Source of the DNA: Pseudomonas pergaminensis
Lineage (GTDB): Bacteria > Pseudomonadota > Gammaproteobacteria > Pseudomonadales > Pseudomonadaceae
Direction of reading: 5' to 3'
DNA length: 64,000 bases
NCBI RefSeq assembly: GCF_024112395.2
Contig: NZ_CP078013.2
Coordinates: 5,332,001-5,396,000 of the forward strand
Positions 48,132 through 57,128 of the stretch are shown piece by piece (position 1 is the first letter of the stretch; every line of letters begins with the position of its first letter). Below the pieces are notes generated by a model. It was not told the DNA's origin and searched no databases. It saw nothing but the letters and a program-made list of their open reading frames with translations. A program made the position numbers and the translations under genes.

Positions 48132-49559
48132 ATGTTCCGTTCGCTTTTTCGCCTGTCCGCAGCCGTGCTGGCCTTGAGCCTGAGCGCCTGCGATGACGCG
48201 CCCAGGTTTACCAAGGCCGAGCCGGGTGAATCACGGGCGGGCGGCGCTGCGACGGTGAACAAGCGTGACCAGAACGCGTTTTCCCTGCCTTCGGCCAACC
48301 TGTCGCCCACCCGGCGCCTGGATTTCAGCGTCGGCAACAGCTTCTTCCGCAGCCCCTGGGTGATCGCGCCGTCCACCACCACGGCACGTGATGGCCTGGG
48401 CCCGCTGTTCAACACCAACGCCTGCCAGAACTGCCATATCAAGGACGGTCGCGGCCATCCGCCGCTGCCCGACGCCCCCAATGCAGTGTCGATGCTGGTG
48501 CGCCTGTCCATTCCGGATACCCCGGCCTACGCCAAGCTCATCGAACAGATCGGCGTAGTACCCGAGCCCGTCTACGGCGGGCAACTGCAAGACATGGCCG
48601 TGCCGGGCGTAGCGCCTGAAGGCAAGGTGCGCATGGATTACACACCGGTCAACGTGACGTTCAAGGACGGCACGGTGGTCGAGTTGCGCAAGCCGGACCT
48701 GCAAATCACCCAGCTCGGCTACGGCCCGATGCATCCGGATACGCGTTTTTCCGCACGCATCGCCCCGCCGATGATCGGCCTGGGCCTGCTCGAAGCCATC
48801 AGCGACGCCGATATCCTGCGCAACACCAACCCGAAGACCGCCGACAAAGAAGCCATCGTTGGCCGCGCCAATTGGGTCTGGGACGATGCCCAGCAAAAAA
48901 CCGTGCTCGGGCGTTTTGGCTGGAAGGCCGGGCAACCCAACCTCAATCAACAAAATGTTCACGCGTTCTCTGGTGATATGGGCCTCACCACATCCCTGAG
49001 ACCCTTTGATGACTGCACCGTTGCCCAAGTCGCCTGCAAACAGGCCCCCAACGGCAATGGCGCCGACGGCGAGCAGGAAGTCAGCGACAATATCCTGCGC
49101 CTGGTGCTGTTCTACACCCGCAACCTGGCGGTGCCGGCGCGCCGGGGCGTCAACACGCCGCAGGTGCTGGCCGGCAAAAACCTGTTCTATCAAGCCGGCT
49201 GCCAGGGTTGCCACACACCAGCGTTCACCACGGCCGCGAATGCCGCTGAACCTGAACTGGCCAACCAAGTCATCCGCCCCTACAGCGACCTGCTGTTGCA
49301 CGACATGGGGCCGGGCCTGGCCGACAACCGCAGCGAATTCAAGGCCGGTGGCCGCGACTGGCGCACCCCGCCGTTGTGGGGCATTGGCCTGACGCAAACC
49401 GTGAGTGGCCACACCCAGTTCCTGCATGACGGCCGCGCCCGCAACCTGCTCGAAGCCGTGCTGTGGCACGGCGGCGAAGCACAAGCGGCGCAGCAGCATG
49501 TGTTGTCCTTTAATGCCGAGCAGCGCGCAGCGTTGCTGGCGTTCCTGAATTCTTTATAA
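48132..49559 (+). CDS. Di-haem DUF1111 lipoprotein (thiol-oxidoreductase/peroxidase-like)
   Basis: The 475-residue protein has a lipoprotein signal peptide with lipobox LSLSAC (C20) and two haem c sites: C98-x2-C101-H102 (NACQNCH) and C357-x2-C360-H361 (AGCQGCH). It belongs to DUF1111, related to di-haem cytochrome c peroxidases, and would act in the periplasm. The start is placed before MFRSLFRLS; the longer open frame upstream is not family-like. It heads a three-gene operon with an imelysin and a DUF1513 protein. Confidence 0.9.
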   Translation: MFRSLFRLSAAVLALSLSACDDAPRFTKAEPGESRAGGAATVNKRDQNAFSLPSANLSPTRRLDFSVGNSFFRSPWVIAPSTTTARDGLGPLFNTNACQNCHIKDGRGHPPLPDAPNAVSMLVRLSIPDTPAYAKLIEQIGVVPEPVYGGQLQDMAVPGVAPEGKVRMDYTPVNVTFKDGTVVELRKPDLQITQLGYGPMHPDTRFSARIAPPMIGLGLLEAISDADILRNTNPKTADKEAIVGRANWVWDDAQQKTVLGRFGWKAGQPNLNQQNVHAFSGDMGLTTSLRPFDDCTVAQVACKQAPNGNGADGEQEVSDNILRLVLFYTRNLAVPARRGVNTPQVLAGKNLFYQAGCQGCHTPAFTTAANAAEPELANQVIRPYSDLLLHDMGPGLADNRSEFKAGGRDWRTPPLWGIGLTQTVSGHTQFLHDGRARNLLEAVLWHGGEAQAAQQHVLSFNAEQRAALLAFLNSL

Positions 49560-49590
49560 GCTTCGCCCCAATTACAGAAGGGAGCTCGAC

Positions 49591-50655
49591 ATGTTCCGTC
49601 CCAAGTTGTTGTTCACCAGCCTGGCCGCCCTCGCCCTTGGCGCCTGCTCGCCCCAGGACCCGCAAGCGGTGACCTCGGCGGCCATCGCCAAGCAAGTGAT
49701 CCTGCCGACCTACAGCCGTTGGGTTGAAGCCGACCGTCAACTGGCCGTGAGCGCCCTCGCCTACTGCCAGGGCAAAGAGAGCCTGGACACCGCCCGTGCC
49801 GACTTCCTCCACGCCCAAAAAGCCTGGGCCGAGCTGCAACCCTTGCTGATCGGCCCGTTGGCCGAAGGCAACCGTTCGTGGCAGGTGCAATTCTGGCCGG
49901 ACAAAAAGAACCTGGTCGGCCGCCAGGTCGAGCAACTCGTCGCCAGCCAGCCGCAGATCGACGGTGCCGCCCTGGCCAAGTCCAGCGTGGTGGTACAAGG
50001 CCTGTCGGCCTACGAATACATCCTCTATGACGCCAAGACCGACATTGCCGACGACGCCCAAAAGGCCCGTTACTGCCCGCTGCTGGTGGCCATCGGCGAC
50101 CGTCAGAAGGCCCTGGCCGAAGAGATCCTGGCCAGCTGGAACAGCACCGACGGCATGCTCGCGCAGATGACCAAGTTTCCTAACCAGCGCTACGCCGATT
50201 CTCACGAAGCCATTGCCGACCTGCTGCGCGTCCAAGTGACCGCACTGGACACCCTGAAGAAAAAGCTCGGCACGCCGATGGGCCGCCAGACCAAGGGCAT
50301 CCCGCAGCCATTCCAGGCCGATGCATGGCGCAGCCAGTCGTCCCTGCAAAGCCTCGAAGCCAGCCTCGCGGCAGCCCAGACCGTGTGGGTGGGTGTGGAC
50401 AACAAAGGCCTGCGTGGCCTGCTGCCGGCCGAGCAGAAGCCATTGGCTGACAAGATCGACGCTGCCTATGCCGCGTCCCTGAAACTGTTCGCCAGCAACC
50501 AGCGCACCCTCAACGAACTGTTGAACGATGACGCCGGGCGCCAGCAGCTCAACGATATCTATGACAGCCTCAACGTCGTCCACCGCCTGCACGAAGGCGA
50601 ACTGGCCAAGGCGCTGGGCATCCAACTGGGCTTCAATGCCAACGACGGTGACTGA
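49591..50655 (+). CDS. Imelysin-family lipoprotein
   Basis: The 354-residue protein has a lipoprotein signal peptide (lipobox LALGAC, C19) followed by an imelysin (peptidase M75-like) helical domain. The family's GxHxxE metal motif reads G137-LSAY-E142 here, so the metal-ligating His is Ser and only the Glu remains. This subfamily is probably not a peptidase. Imelysins relate to the EfeO iron-binding protein. AGAAGGGAG lies just upstream. Its stop overlaps the DUF1513 start by one base (TGATG). Confidence 0.9.
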   Translation: MFRPKLLFTSLAALALGACSPQDPQAVTSAAIAKQVILPTYSRWVEADRQLAVSALAYCQGKESLDTARADFLHAQKAWAELQPLLIGPLAEGNRSWQVQFWPDKKNLVGRQVEQLVASQPQIDGAALAKSSVVVQGLSAYEYILYDAKTDIADDAQKARYCPLLVAIGDRQKALAEEILASWNSTDGMLAQMTKFPNQRYADSHEAIADLLRVQVTALDTLKKKLGTPMGRQTKGIPQPFQADAWRSQSSLQSLEASLAAAQTVWVGVDNKGLRGLLPAEQKPLADKIDAAYAASLKLFASNQRTLNELLNDDAGRQQLNDIYDSLNVVHRLHEGELAKALGIQLGFNANDGD

Positions 50656-51755
50656 TGATGCTCAGGCGACAGGCTTTGGCCGTTGGCAGCGTGCTGCTCA
50701 GTGCACTCACTCTGGGTGGCTGGACGCTGTTCAAAAGCAAGGACAAGGGCCCGCTGCTGCTGTCGGCGCGCGATGATGCGGACGGCAAGCACTACGCCGT
50801 CGGCTACCGCCTGGACGGCAAGCCGGTGTTTGCCACACAGGTCGGCCAGCGCTGCCACGACATCATCAACCACCCGACGCTGCCGATCGCGCTGTTTGTC
50901 GCCCGTCGCCCGGGCACCGAGAGTTATCTGATCGACCTGCGTGATGGCGCGCTGCTGCAAACCATCACCTCCCATGCCAATCGCCACTTCTATGGCCACG
51001 CGGTCATCCACAAGAGCGGCGATTGGCTGTACGCCACCGAAAACGACACCTCCGACCCTGGCCGTGGCCTGCTCGGCGTGTACAGGTTCGAAGGCGAGCG
51101 GCTGGTGCACAGCGGTGAGCTCTCCACCCACGGTATCGGCCCGCACCAGGTGTCGTGGATGCCCGATGGCGAAACCCTAGTGGTGGCCAACGGCGGCATT
51201 CGCACCGAAGCCGAAAGTCGCGTGGAGATGAACCTCAACGCCATGGAACCGAGCCTGGTGCTGATGCACCGCGACGGCACCTTGATCAGCAAGGAAACCC
51301 TCGGCCAGCAGATGAACAGCGTGCGCCACATGGGGATCGCCAGCGATGGCACCATCCTCACCGGGCAGCAGTTCATGGGGCCGTCCCAGGAGCGCTCCGA
51401 GTTGTTGGCGATCAAGCGTCCAGGGCAGCCGTTCGTAGCCTTCCCGGTGGCCGATGAGCAGTTGCAGGCCATGGGGCACTACACCGCCAGCGTGGCGGTG
51501 CACAGCGAACTGCGCCTGGTGGCGTTGACCGCGCCGCGGGGCAATCGCTTCTTTATCTGGGACATGGACAGCGGCGCGCTGCGCCTGGATGGGCCGCTGC
51601 CTGACTGTGCCGGTGTGGGGGCCGTCGAGGACGGCTTTGTCGTCACCTCCGGCCAGGGTCGTTGCCGCTTCTACGATTGCCGCCAGAAACAACTGGTAGC
51701 AAAACCGTTGGAATTGCCCGCAGGGCTCTGGGACAACCATCTTCACTTGATCTGA
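50655..51755 (+). CDS. DUF1513 beta-propeller protein
   Basis: The 366-residue product has a Tat-unlike N-terminal hydrophobic segment (RRQALAVGSVLLSALTLGGW), probably a signal peptide or anchor with twin Arg only at the very start. A seven-bladed propeller-like repeat follows, with HPTLPIALFVARRPG, GHAVIHKSGDWLYATENDT, and QVSWMPDGETLVVANGGI. DUF1513 proteins are found with imelysins and DUF1111 proteins. It begins at an overlapping TGATG junction. Confidence 0.88.
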   Translation: MMLRRQALAVGSVLLSALTLGGWTLFKSKDKGPLLLSARDDADGKHYAVGYRLDGKPVFATQVGQRCHDIINHPTLPIALFVARRPGTESYLIDLRDGALLQTITSHANRHFYGHAVIHKSGDWLYATENDTSDPGRGLLGVYRFEGERLVHSGELSTHGIGPHQVSWMPDGETLVVANGGIRTEAESRVEMNLNAMEPSLVLMHRDGTLISKETLGQQMNSVRHMGIASDGTILTGQQFMGPSQERSELLAIKRPGQPFVAFPVADEQLQAMGHYTASVAVHSELRLVALTAPRGNRFFIWDMDSGALRLDGPLPDCAGVGAVEDGFVVTSGQGRCRFYDCRQKQLVAKPLELPAGLWDNHLHLI

Positions 51756-51763
51756 CGCGATTC

Positions 51764-51853
51764 CCTGTAGGAGCCCGGCTTGCCGGCGATGAGGGCCTCA
51801 AGCCTTGCGGCGATGCGAAGTACGCTATCGCCAGCAAGCCGGGCGCCTACAGG
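51764..51853. repeat. REPIN, CCTGTAGGAGCC family
   Basis: Arms CCTGTAGGAGCCCGGCTTGC and its near-complement (GCAAGCCGGGCGCCTACAGG) span 90 bases just after the DUF1513 gene. Confidence 0.93.
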
Positions 51854-51959
51854 TCCGTTTACCTGTCAAAAATACCGAGTGGAATACCCCCAATACTCGG
51901 AGTAATGTTCCGACAATCGTCTGTCTTCGTCTGTCCCAGTTTTTCCAAGGAATCGGAAT

Positions 51960-53090
51960 ATGCTGCGCCGTCGCATGCTGATCATGTTGGGTGTCGTCCT
52001 GTTAATCGTGCTGCTGTTGGCGGGCTATAAAGCCTTTTCCATCTATCAGCAGATTCAGGTCTTTTCCAAACCCAAGCCGCCGGTCAGTGTGGCCGTCGCG
52101 ACGGCGGCCGAGCAGCCCTGGCAACTGCGCTTGCCTTCGGTGGGTACGCTCAAGGCGTTGCAAGGGGTGAACCTGAGCCTGGAGGTGGCCGGCACGGTCA
52201 AGGACGTGCAGTTCGAGTCCGGGCAGAAGGTCAAGGCCGGGCAACCGTTGGTGCAACTCGACAGCGCAGTGGAAAGCGCCCTGCTGGAAACCGCCCAGGC
52301 GGATCTGGGCCTGGCCCAGCTGGATTACGGTCGCGGCAGCCAGCTGGTGGGCAGCCAGGCCATCTCCAAAGGCGAGTTCGATCGCCTTTCCGCGCAACTG
52401 CAAAAGAACAAGGCCACGGTCAACCAGCTCAAGGCGTCGCTGGCGAAAAAGCACATCGTCGCGCCGTTCAGCGGCACCATCGGCATTCGCCAGGTGGACG
52501 TGGGTGACTACCTGGCCAGCGGCACCGTGATCGCCACCCTGCAGGACATCAGCAGCCTCTACGTCGATTTCTATATCCCCGAACACTCCGTGCCCAAGGT
52601 CGCCCTCGGGCAGGCGGTGCAGGTGGAAGTCTCGGCTTACCCTGGCGAGCAATTTCGCGGCAGCGTCAGCGCGATCAACCCCAAGGTGGAGAACAGCACG
52701 CGCAACGTGCTGGTGCGCGCCACGCTGGCCAACCCGGAGGGCAAGCTGCTGCCCGGCATGTTCACCAGCCTGGACGTGCTACTGCCCAACCCCGCCCCGC
52801 AGATCGTGGTGCCTGAAGGCGCAATTACCTACACCCTCTACGGCAACTCGGTGTACGCCGTGGCCGAGAAAAAAACCGAGAGCGGCGAAGTGGAAAAGGA
52901 TGCCGATGGTAAGCCCCTGCTGATCGCCGAACGACGCTTTGTCGAAACCGGTGAACGACGCGGCGGCCTGGTACGGGTGAACAAAGGCTTGAAAGCCGGT
53001 GAGCAGGTGGTCAGCGCCGGCCAGCTAAAGCTGGACAACGGCACGCCCATTGCCATCAGCCCGGACAAAAACCTGCCGGCAGGGCACTGA
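51960..53090 (+). CDS. RND efflux membrane-fusion protein (MexV-like)
   Basis: This 376-residue adaptor has an N-terminal anchor (about 6-25), a barrel-sandwich (lipoyl) domain (GTVKDVQFESGQKVKAGQPLVQLD), a coiled-coil hairpin (about 105-160) and the beta-barrel domain (DVGDYLASGTVIATLQDISSLYVDFYIPE). It links an inner-membrane pump to an outer-membrane channel. AAGGAA precedes the ATG. The pump gene follows 3 bases later. By position (with ColRS, groESL near by) it corresponds to MexV. Confidence 0.92.
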   Translation: MLRRRMLIMLGVVLLIVLLLAGYKAFSIYQQIQVFSKPKPPVSVAVATAAEQPWQLRLPSVGTLKALQGVNLSLEVAGTVKDVQFESGQKVKAGQPLVQLDSAVESALLETAQADLGLAQLDYGRGSQLVGSQAISKGEFDRLSAQLQKNKATVNQLKASLAKKHIVAPFSGTIGIRQVDVGDYLASGTVIATLQDISSLYVDFYIPEHSVPKVALGQAVQVEVSAYPGEQFRGSVSAINPKVENSTRNVLVRATLANPEGKLLPGMFTSLDVLLPNPAPQIVVPEGAITYTLYGNSVYAVAEKKTESGEVEKDADGKPLLIAERRFVETGERRGGLVRVNKGLKAGEQVVSAGQLKLDNGTPIAISPDKNLPAGH

Positions 53091-53093
53091 GCC

Positions 53094-56000
53094 ATGAAGT
53101 TCACCGACGTCTTTATCCGCCGACCCGTGCTGGCCATGGTGGTCAGCCTGCTGATCGTGTTGCTGGGTTTCCAGGCCTACAGCAAGCTGCCGTTGCGCCA
53201 GTACCCGAGTATGGAAAACGCCCTGATCACAGTGACCACCGCCTACCCTGGTGCCAACGCGGAGACCATCCAGGGCTATATCACCCAGCCCCTGCAGCAA
53301 AGCCTGGCCAGTGCCGAAGGCATTGACTACATGACCTCGGTGAGCCGCCAGAACTTCTCGGTGATCTCGATCTACGCGCGCATCGGCGCCAACAGTGACC
53401 GGCTGTTTACCGAGTTGCTGGCCAAGGCCAACGAGGTGAAGAACAAACTGCCGCAGGACGCCGAAGACCCGGTACTGAGCAAAGAGGCCGCCGACGCCTC
53501 GGCACTGATGTACATCAGCTTCTCCAGCGGGGAACTGAGCAACCCGCAGATCACCGACTATTTATCGCGCGTGATCCAGCCCAAGCTCGCCACCCTGCCC
53601 GGCATGGCCGAAGCGGAGATCCTCGGCAACCAGGTGTTTGCCATGCGTATCTGGCTAGACCCGGTCAAGCTCGCGGGCTTCGGCCTCAGTGCCAGCGACA
53701 TCACCGACGCCGTGCGCCGCTACAACTTTCTGTCCGCCGCCGGCGAGGTGAAGGGCGAGTTCGTGGTCACCAGCATCAACGCCAACACCGACCTCAAGTC
53801 CGCCGAGGCCTTTGGCGCGATCACCGTGAAAACCGACGGCGACAGCCGTGTGCTGCTGCGGGACGTGGCACGGGTGGAAATGGGCGCGGAAAACTACAAC
53901 GCGATCAGCTCGTTTGGCGGCACCCCGTCGGTGTACATCGGCATCAAGGCCACGCCCAGCGCCAACCCGCTGGATGTAATCAAGGAAGTGCGCAAGATCA
54001 TGCCGGAGCTGGAATCCCAGCTGCCGCCCAACCTCAAGGCAGAAATCGCCTACGACGCCACGCTGTTTATCCAGGCCTCCATCAACGAGGTGGTCAAGAC
54101 CCTGTTTGAAGCGGTGCTGATCGTGATCGTCGTGGTGTTCCTGTTCCTCGGCGCCCTGCGTTCGGTGGTGATCCCGGTGATCACTATCCCGCTGTCGATG
54201 ATCGGCGTGCTGTTCTTCATGCAGTTGATGGGCTACTCGATCAACCTGCTGACCCTGCTGGCGATGGTCCTGGCCATTGGCCTGGTGGTGGACGACGCCA
54301 TCGTGGTGGTGGAAAACATCCACCGGCATATCGAGGAAGGCAAGACGCCCCTGGACGCAGCGCTGGAAGGCGCGCGGGAGATCGCCTTGCCGGTGGTGTC
54401 GATGACCATCACCCTGGCGGCGGTGTATGCGCCGATTGGTTTTCTCGAAGGGCTTACCGGCGCCTTGTTCAAGGAGTTCGCGCTGACACTGGCCGGGGCG
54501 GTGATCATCTCCGGGATCGTCGCCCTGACGCTGTCGCCGATGATGTGCGCGCTGTTGTTGCGTCACGATGAAAACCCTTCGGGCCTGTCTCACCGTCTCG
54601 ACCGGATTTTCGACGGCCTCAAGCGCCGCTACCAACGCATGCTGCACGGCACCCTGAACACCCGGCCGGTGGTGATCGTGTTTGCGTTGATTGTGCTGTG
54701 CCTGATCCCGCTGTTCCTCAAGTTCACCCAGTCGCAACTGGCACCGGACGAAGACCAGGGCATCATTTTCATGATGGCCAGTGCGCCGCAGCCGACCAAC
54801 CTCGACTACCTCAACACCTACACCGACGAATTCATCCAGATCTTCAAAGAGTTTCCGGAGTACTACTCGTCGTTCCAGATCAATGGCTTCAACGGGGTGC
54901 AGTCGGGCATCGGCGGTTTCCTGCTCAAGCCGTGGAACGAGCGCGACCGCACGCAGATGCAAATCCTGCCCGAGGTGCAAAAGCGCCTGGAGCAGATACC
55001 CGGCCTGCAAGTGTTCGGCTTCAACCTGCCCTCCTTGCCCGGCACGGGTGAAGGCTTGCCGTTCGGTTTCGTCATCAACACGGCCAACGATTATGAGTCG
55101 TTGCTCGAGGTGGCCAACCGCGTGAAAAAACGCGCGATGGAGTCGGGCAAGTTTGCCTTTGTGGACATCGACCTGGCGTTCGACAAACCTGAAGTGGTGG
55201 TGGATATCGACCGCGCCAAGGCGGCGCAGATGGGTGTGTCGATGCAGGACCTCGGCGGCACCCTGGCCACCTTGCTGGCGGAGGCGGAAATCAACCGGTT
55301 CACCCTGGACGGGCGCAGTTACAAGGTGATCGCCCAGATCGAACGTGCTTACCGCGACAACCCCGAATGGCTGAACAACTACTACGTAAAAAACGCCAAG
55401 GCTGAGCTGTTGCCACTCTCCACGCTGATCACCGTCACGGACCGCGCCCGCCCTCGGCAGTTGAACCAGTTCCAGCAACTCAACTCGGCGCTGATCTCGG
55501 GCTTCCCTATTGTCAGCATGGGCGAAGCCATCGACACGGTGCGCCAGATTGCCATTGAAGAAACCCCGCCCGGCTATGCATTCGACTACAGCGGCGCGTC
55601 CCGGCAATTCATCCAGGAAGGCACGGCGTTGTGGGTTACCTTTGGCCTGGCCCTGGCGATCATCTTTTTGGTGCTGGCGGCGCAGTTCGAAAGCTTCCGT
55701 GACCCGCTGGTAATCCTGGTGACGGTGCCATTGTCGATCTGTGGGGCGCTGATTCCGCTGTTCCTGGGTTGGTCGAGCATGAACATCTACACCCAGGTCG
55801 GTTTGGTCACGCTGATCGGCTTGATCAGCAAGCACGGGATCCTGATCGTGGAGTTCGCCAACCAACTGCGCAAGGACAAGGGCCTGACGCCCCGCCAGGC
55901 AGTCGAAGAAGCCGCCGCAATTCGCCTAAGGCCAGTGCTGATGACCACTGCGGCGATGGTGTTCGGCATGGTGCCGCTGATTTTCGCCACGGGCGCCGGC

Positions 56001-56120
56001 GCGGTCAGTCGGTTCGATATCGGAATGGTGATTGCGACGGGGATGTCGATCGGCACGCTGTTCACGTTGTTTGTGTTGCCGTGCGTCTACACCTTACTGG
56101 CCAAGCCGGACAAGGCCTGA
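53094..56120 (+). CDS. RND efflux transporter (MexW-like)
   Basis: The 1008-residue pump is an RND-type, 12-TM H+/drug antiporter. The proton-relay Asp pair is in GLVVDDAIVVVENIHRHIEEGK, and the TM1 start is MKFTDVFIRRPVLAMVVSLL. Large periplasmic loops fall between TM1/2 and TM7/8. No outer-membrane channel gene is present, so it must use OprM or another OMF. The operon ends at a terminator. Substrates of MexVW in P. aeruginosa include fluoroquinolones, tetracycline and chloramphenicol. Confidence 0.93.
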   Translation: MKFTDVFIRRPVLAMVVSLLIVLLGFQAYSKLPLRQYPSMENALITVTTAYPGANAETIQGYITQPLQQSLASAEGIDYMTSVSRQNFSVISIYARIGANSDRLFTELLAKANEVKNKLPQDAEDPVLSKEAADASALMYISFSSGELSNPQITDYLSRVIQPKLATLPGMAEAEILGNQVFAMRIWLDPVKLAGFGLSASDITDAVRRYNFLSAAGEVKGEFVVTSINANTDLKSAEAFGAITVKTDGDSRVLLRDVARVEMGAENYNAISSFGGTPSVYIGIKATPSANPLDVIKEVRKIMPELESQLPPNLKAEIAYDATLFIQASINEVVKTLFEAVLIVIVVVFLFLGALRSVVIPVITIPLSMIGVLFFMQLMGYSINLLTLLAMVLAIGLVVDDAIVVVENIHRHIEEGKTPLDAALEGAREIALPVVSMTITLAAVYAPIGFLEGLTGALFKEFALTLAGAVIISGIVALTLSPMMCALLLRHDENPSGLSHRLDRIFDGLKRRYQRMLHGTLNTRPVVIVFALIVLCLIPLFLKFTQSQLAPDEDQGIIFMMASAPQPTNLDYLNTYTDEFIQIFKEFPEYYSSFQINGFNGVQSGIGGFLLKPWNERDRTQMQILPEVQKRLEQIPGLQVFGFNLPSLPGTGEGLPFGFVINTANDYESLLEVANRVKKRAMESGKFAFVDIDLAFDKPEVVVDIDRAKAAQMGVSMQDLGGTLATLLAEAEINRFTLDGRSYKVIAQIERAYRDNPEWLNNYYVKNAKAELLPLSTLITVTDRARPRQLNQFQQLNSALISGFPIVSMGEAIDTVRQIAIEETPPGYAFDYSGASRQFIQEGTALWVTFGLALAIIFLVLAAQFESFRDPLVILVTVPLSICGALIPLFLGWSSMNIYTQVGLVTLIGLISKHGILIVEFANQLRKDKGLTPRQAVEEAAAIRLRPVLMTTAAMVFGMVPLIFATGAGAVSRFDIGMVIATGMSIGTLFTLFVLPCVYTLLAKPDKA

Positions 56121-56129
56121 CACGCAGGC

Positions 56130-56162
56130 AAAAAAAAGGGCCTCGCATCGCAAGACCCTTTT
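56130..56162. terminator. Bidirectional terminator between pump and inaA operon
   Basis: AAAAGGG and CCCTTTT flank an imperfect GC-rich middle. An A-run on the left and a shorter T-run on the right serve both converging operons. Confidence 0.75.
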
Positions 56163-56180
56163 CCGGGGGGTTGAATCGTT

Positions 56181-56408
56181 TCAACTCTGCGGCCTCATGC
56201 CTTGAGACATGCCAAACATGAACAGCAACAGTTCATGATCAGGCTTGACCGCAGTGCTCGCCTTGGCAACGCGCGGCAACAGGCATTGCCCGCCACCCTG
56301 CGTTGCACTGAGCACCTGTGTGCGAGGCTGTTCCCAGGCCGCCAGCGCCATGGCTGCAACGCCCAACGCCCCGACCAAGAACAGACCTCGTGCTATTTCT
56401 AGCTTCAT
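56181..56408 (-). CDS. Small membrane-anchored protein of unknown function (75 residues)
   Basis: The 75-residue product begins MKLEIARGLFLVGALGVAAMALAAW (signal anchor or signal peptide) and continues with a Gln/Gly-rich region containing one Cys and ending MFGMSQGMRPQS. Its start overlaps the inaA stop as ATGA, so it is translated with inaA. As I recall, the same three-gene order (warA-inaA-small protein) lies beside colRS in other Pseudomonas. No domain is recognised. Confidence 0.75.
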   Translation of the reverse strand: MKLEIARGLFLVGALGVAAMALAAWEQPRTQVLSATQGGGQCLLPRVAKASTAVKPDHELLLFMFGMSQGMRPQS

Positions 56409-57124
56409 CTGGTTAAACCCTTGATAGCGCTGCCAAACGCCGTCTCGTAAAAGTAGCTGAGTTTCGCCCAGTCGGTAGCGTTCCACGACGAATGGCGACG
56501 CAGTTGCAGCATGTCATGGGAGGCGGCCCGATAAGCGGTCAAGCGCTGGCGGCATTTCTCGAAATCCAGCAGTGCCACTTCAACGTTGGCGGCGTCACCT
56601 TCGCCCGTCACCCGCACGAAAATATGCTTGATATACAGGCAACCGTGTTGCCAGCGCCCGCGGTGCATGCGCGCCAGGGTGCCGGCCAGTTCCTTGAGCA
56701 CGCGCTCATGCACAAGCTCGCCGTACTGCTCACGGCCACCGGCGGCGTACCAGTTTTCGATTTCGTCAAAGCCATCCAGGGCGGCGGTCACCAACAGTGC
56801 CTGCCAGCGCTGCTCGGAGTCGCGGCGCGCCTCGCAGAAGACCATCTCCGGCACGCGTACATCCAACAGGCGCAGGCCCTTGATCGCGTCCCGCTCGCGC
56901 AGCACAGTGGGGCGGCCCAACGGGTGCAGCCAGCTGCGGTAGATATGCCCGGTCTGGCGCTTGGCGTAGAGCAAGCGTCCATTGGTGCCCATCACGCGCT
57001 GCACGCCGCTTTCACCACCACGCCGACGGTTAGGCTCTTCGACCCACTCGCCCTGCTGGCGCCAGAAATAATCAAAACGTTCCTCGGGCGCTACATGACT
57101 GCCTGCTACGCACTCAACTGCCAT
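56405..57124 (-). CDS. inaA: InaA-family lipopolysaccharide-kinase-like protein
   Basis: The 239-residue protein resembles InaA/WaaP-type lipopolysaccharide kinases. It has an N-lobe Lys (VMGTNGRLLYAKRQTGHIY), a catalytic-loop-like segment HRGRWQHGCLYIKHIFV in which no Asp fills the usual HRD place, and the DFG-like ALLDFEKCRQ. AGAGG lies 7 bases before the chosen ATG. The longer frame upstream overlaps the methyltransferase gene and was rejected. Action on envelope sugars is inferred from the family and from ColRS context. Confidence 0.85.
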   Translation of the reverse strand: MAVECVAGSHVAPEERFDYFWRQQGEWVEEPNRRRGGESGVQRVMGTNGRLLYAKRQTGHIYRSWLHPLGRPTVLRERDAIKGLRLLDVRVPEMVFCEARRDSEQRWQALLVTAALDGFDEIENWYAAGGREQYGELVHERVLKELAGTLARMHRGRWQHGCLYIKHIFVRVTGEGDAANVEVALLDFEKCRQRLTAYRAASHDMLQLRRHSSWNATDWAKLSYFYETAFGSAIKGLTR

Positions 57125-57128
57125 CCTG

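Noticed and set aside
21713..51853. Ten REP or REP-pair elements as a possible CRISPR or mobile element
   Set aside because: They are isolated 29-124 base hairpins between genes, with no array, no spacers and no cas genes. They match the known REP/REPIN families; no transposase is in the window.
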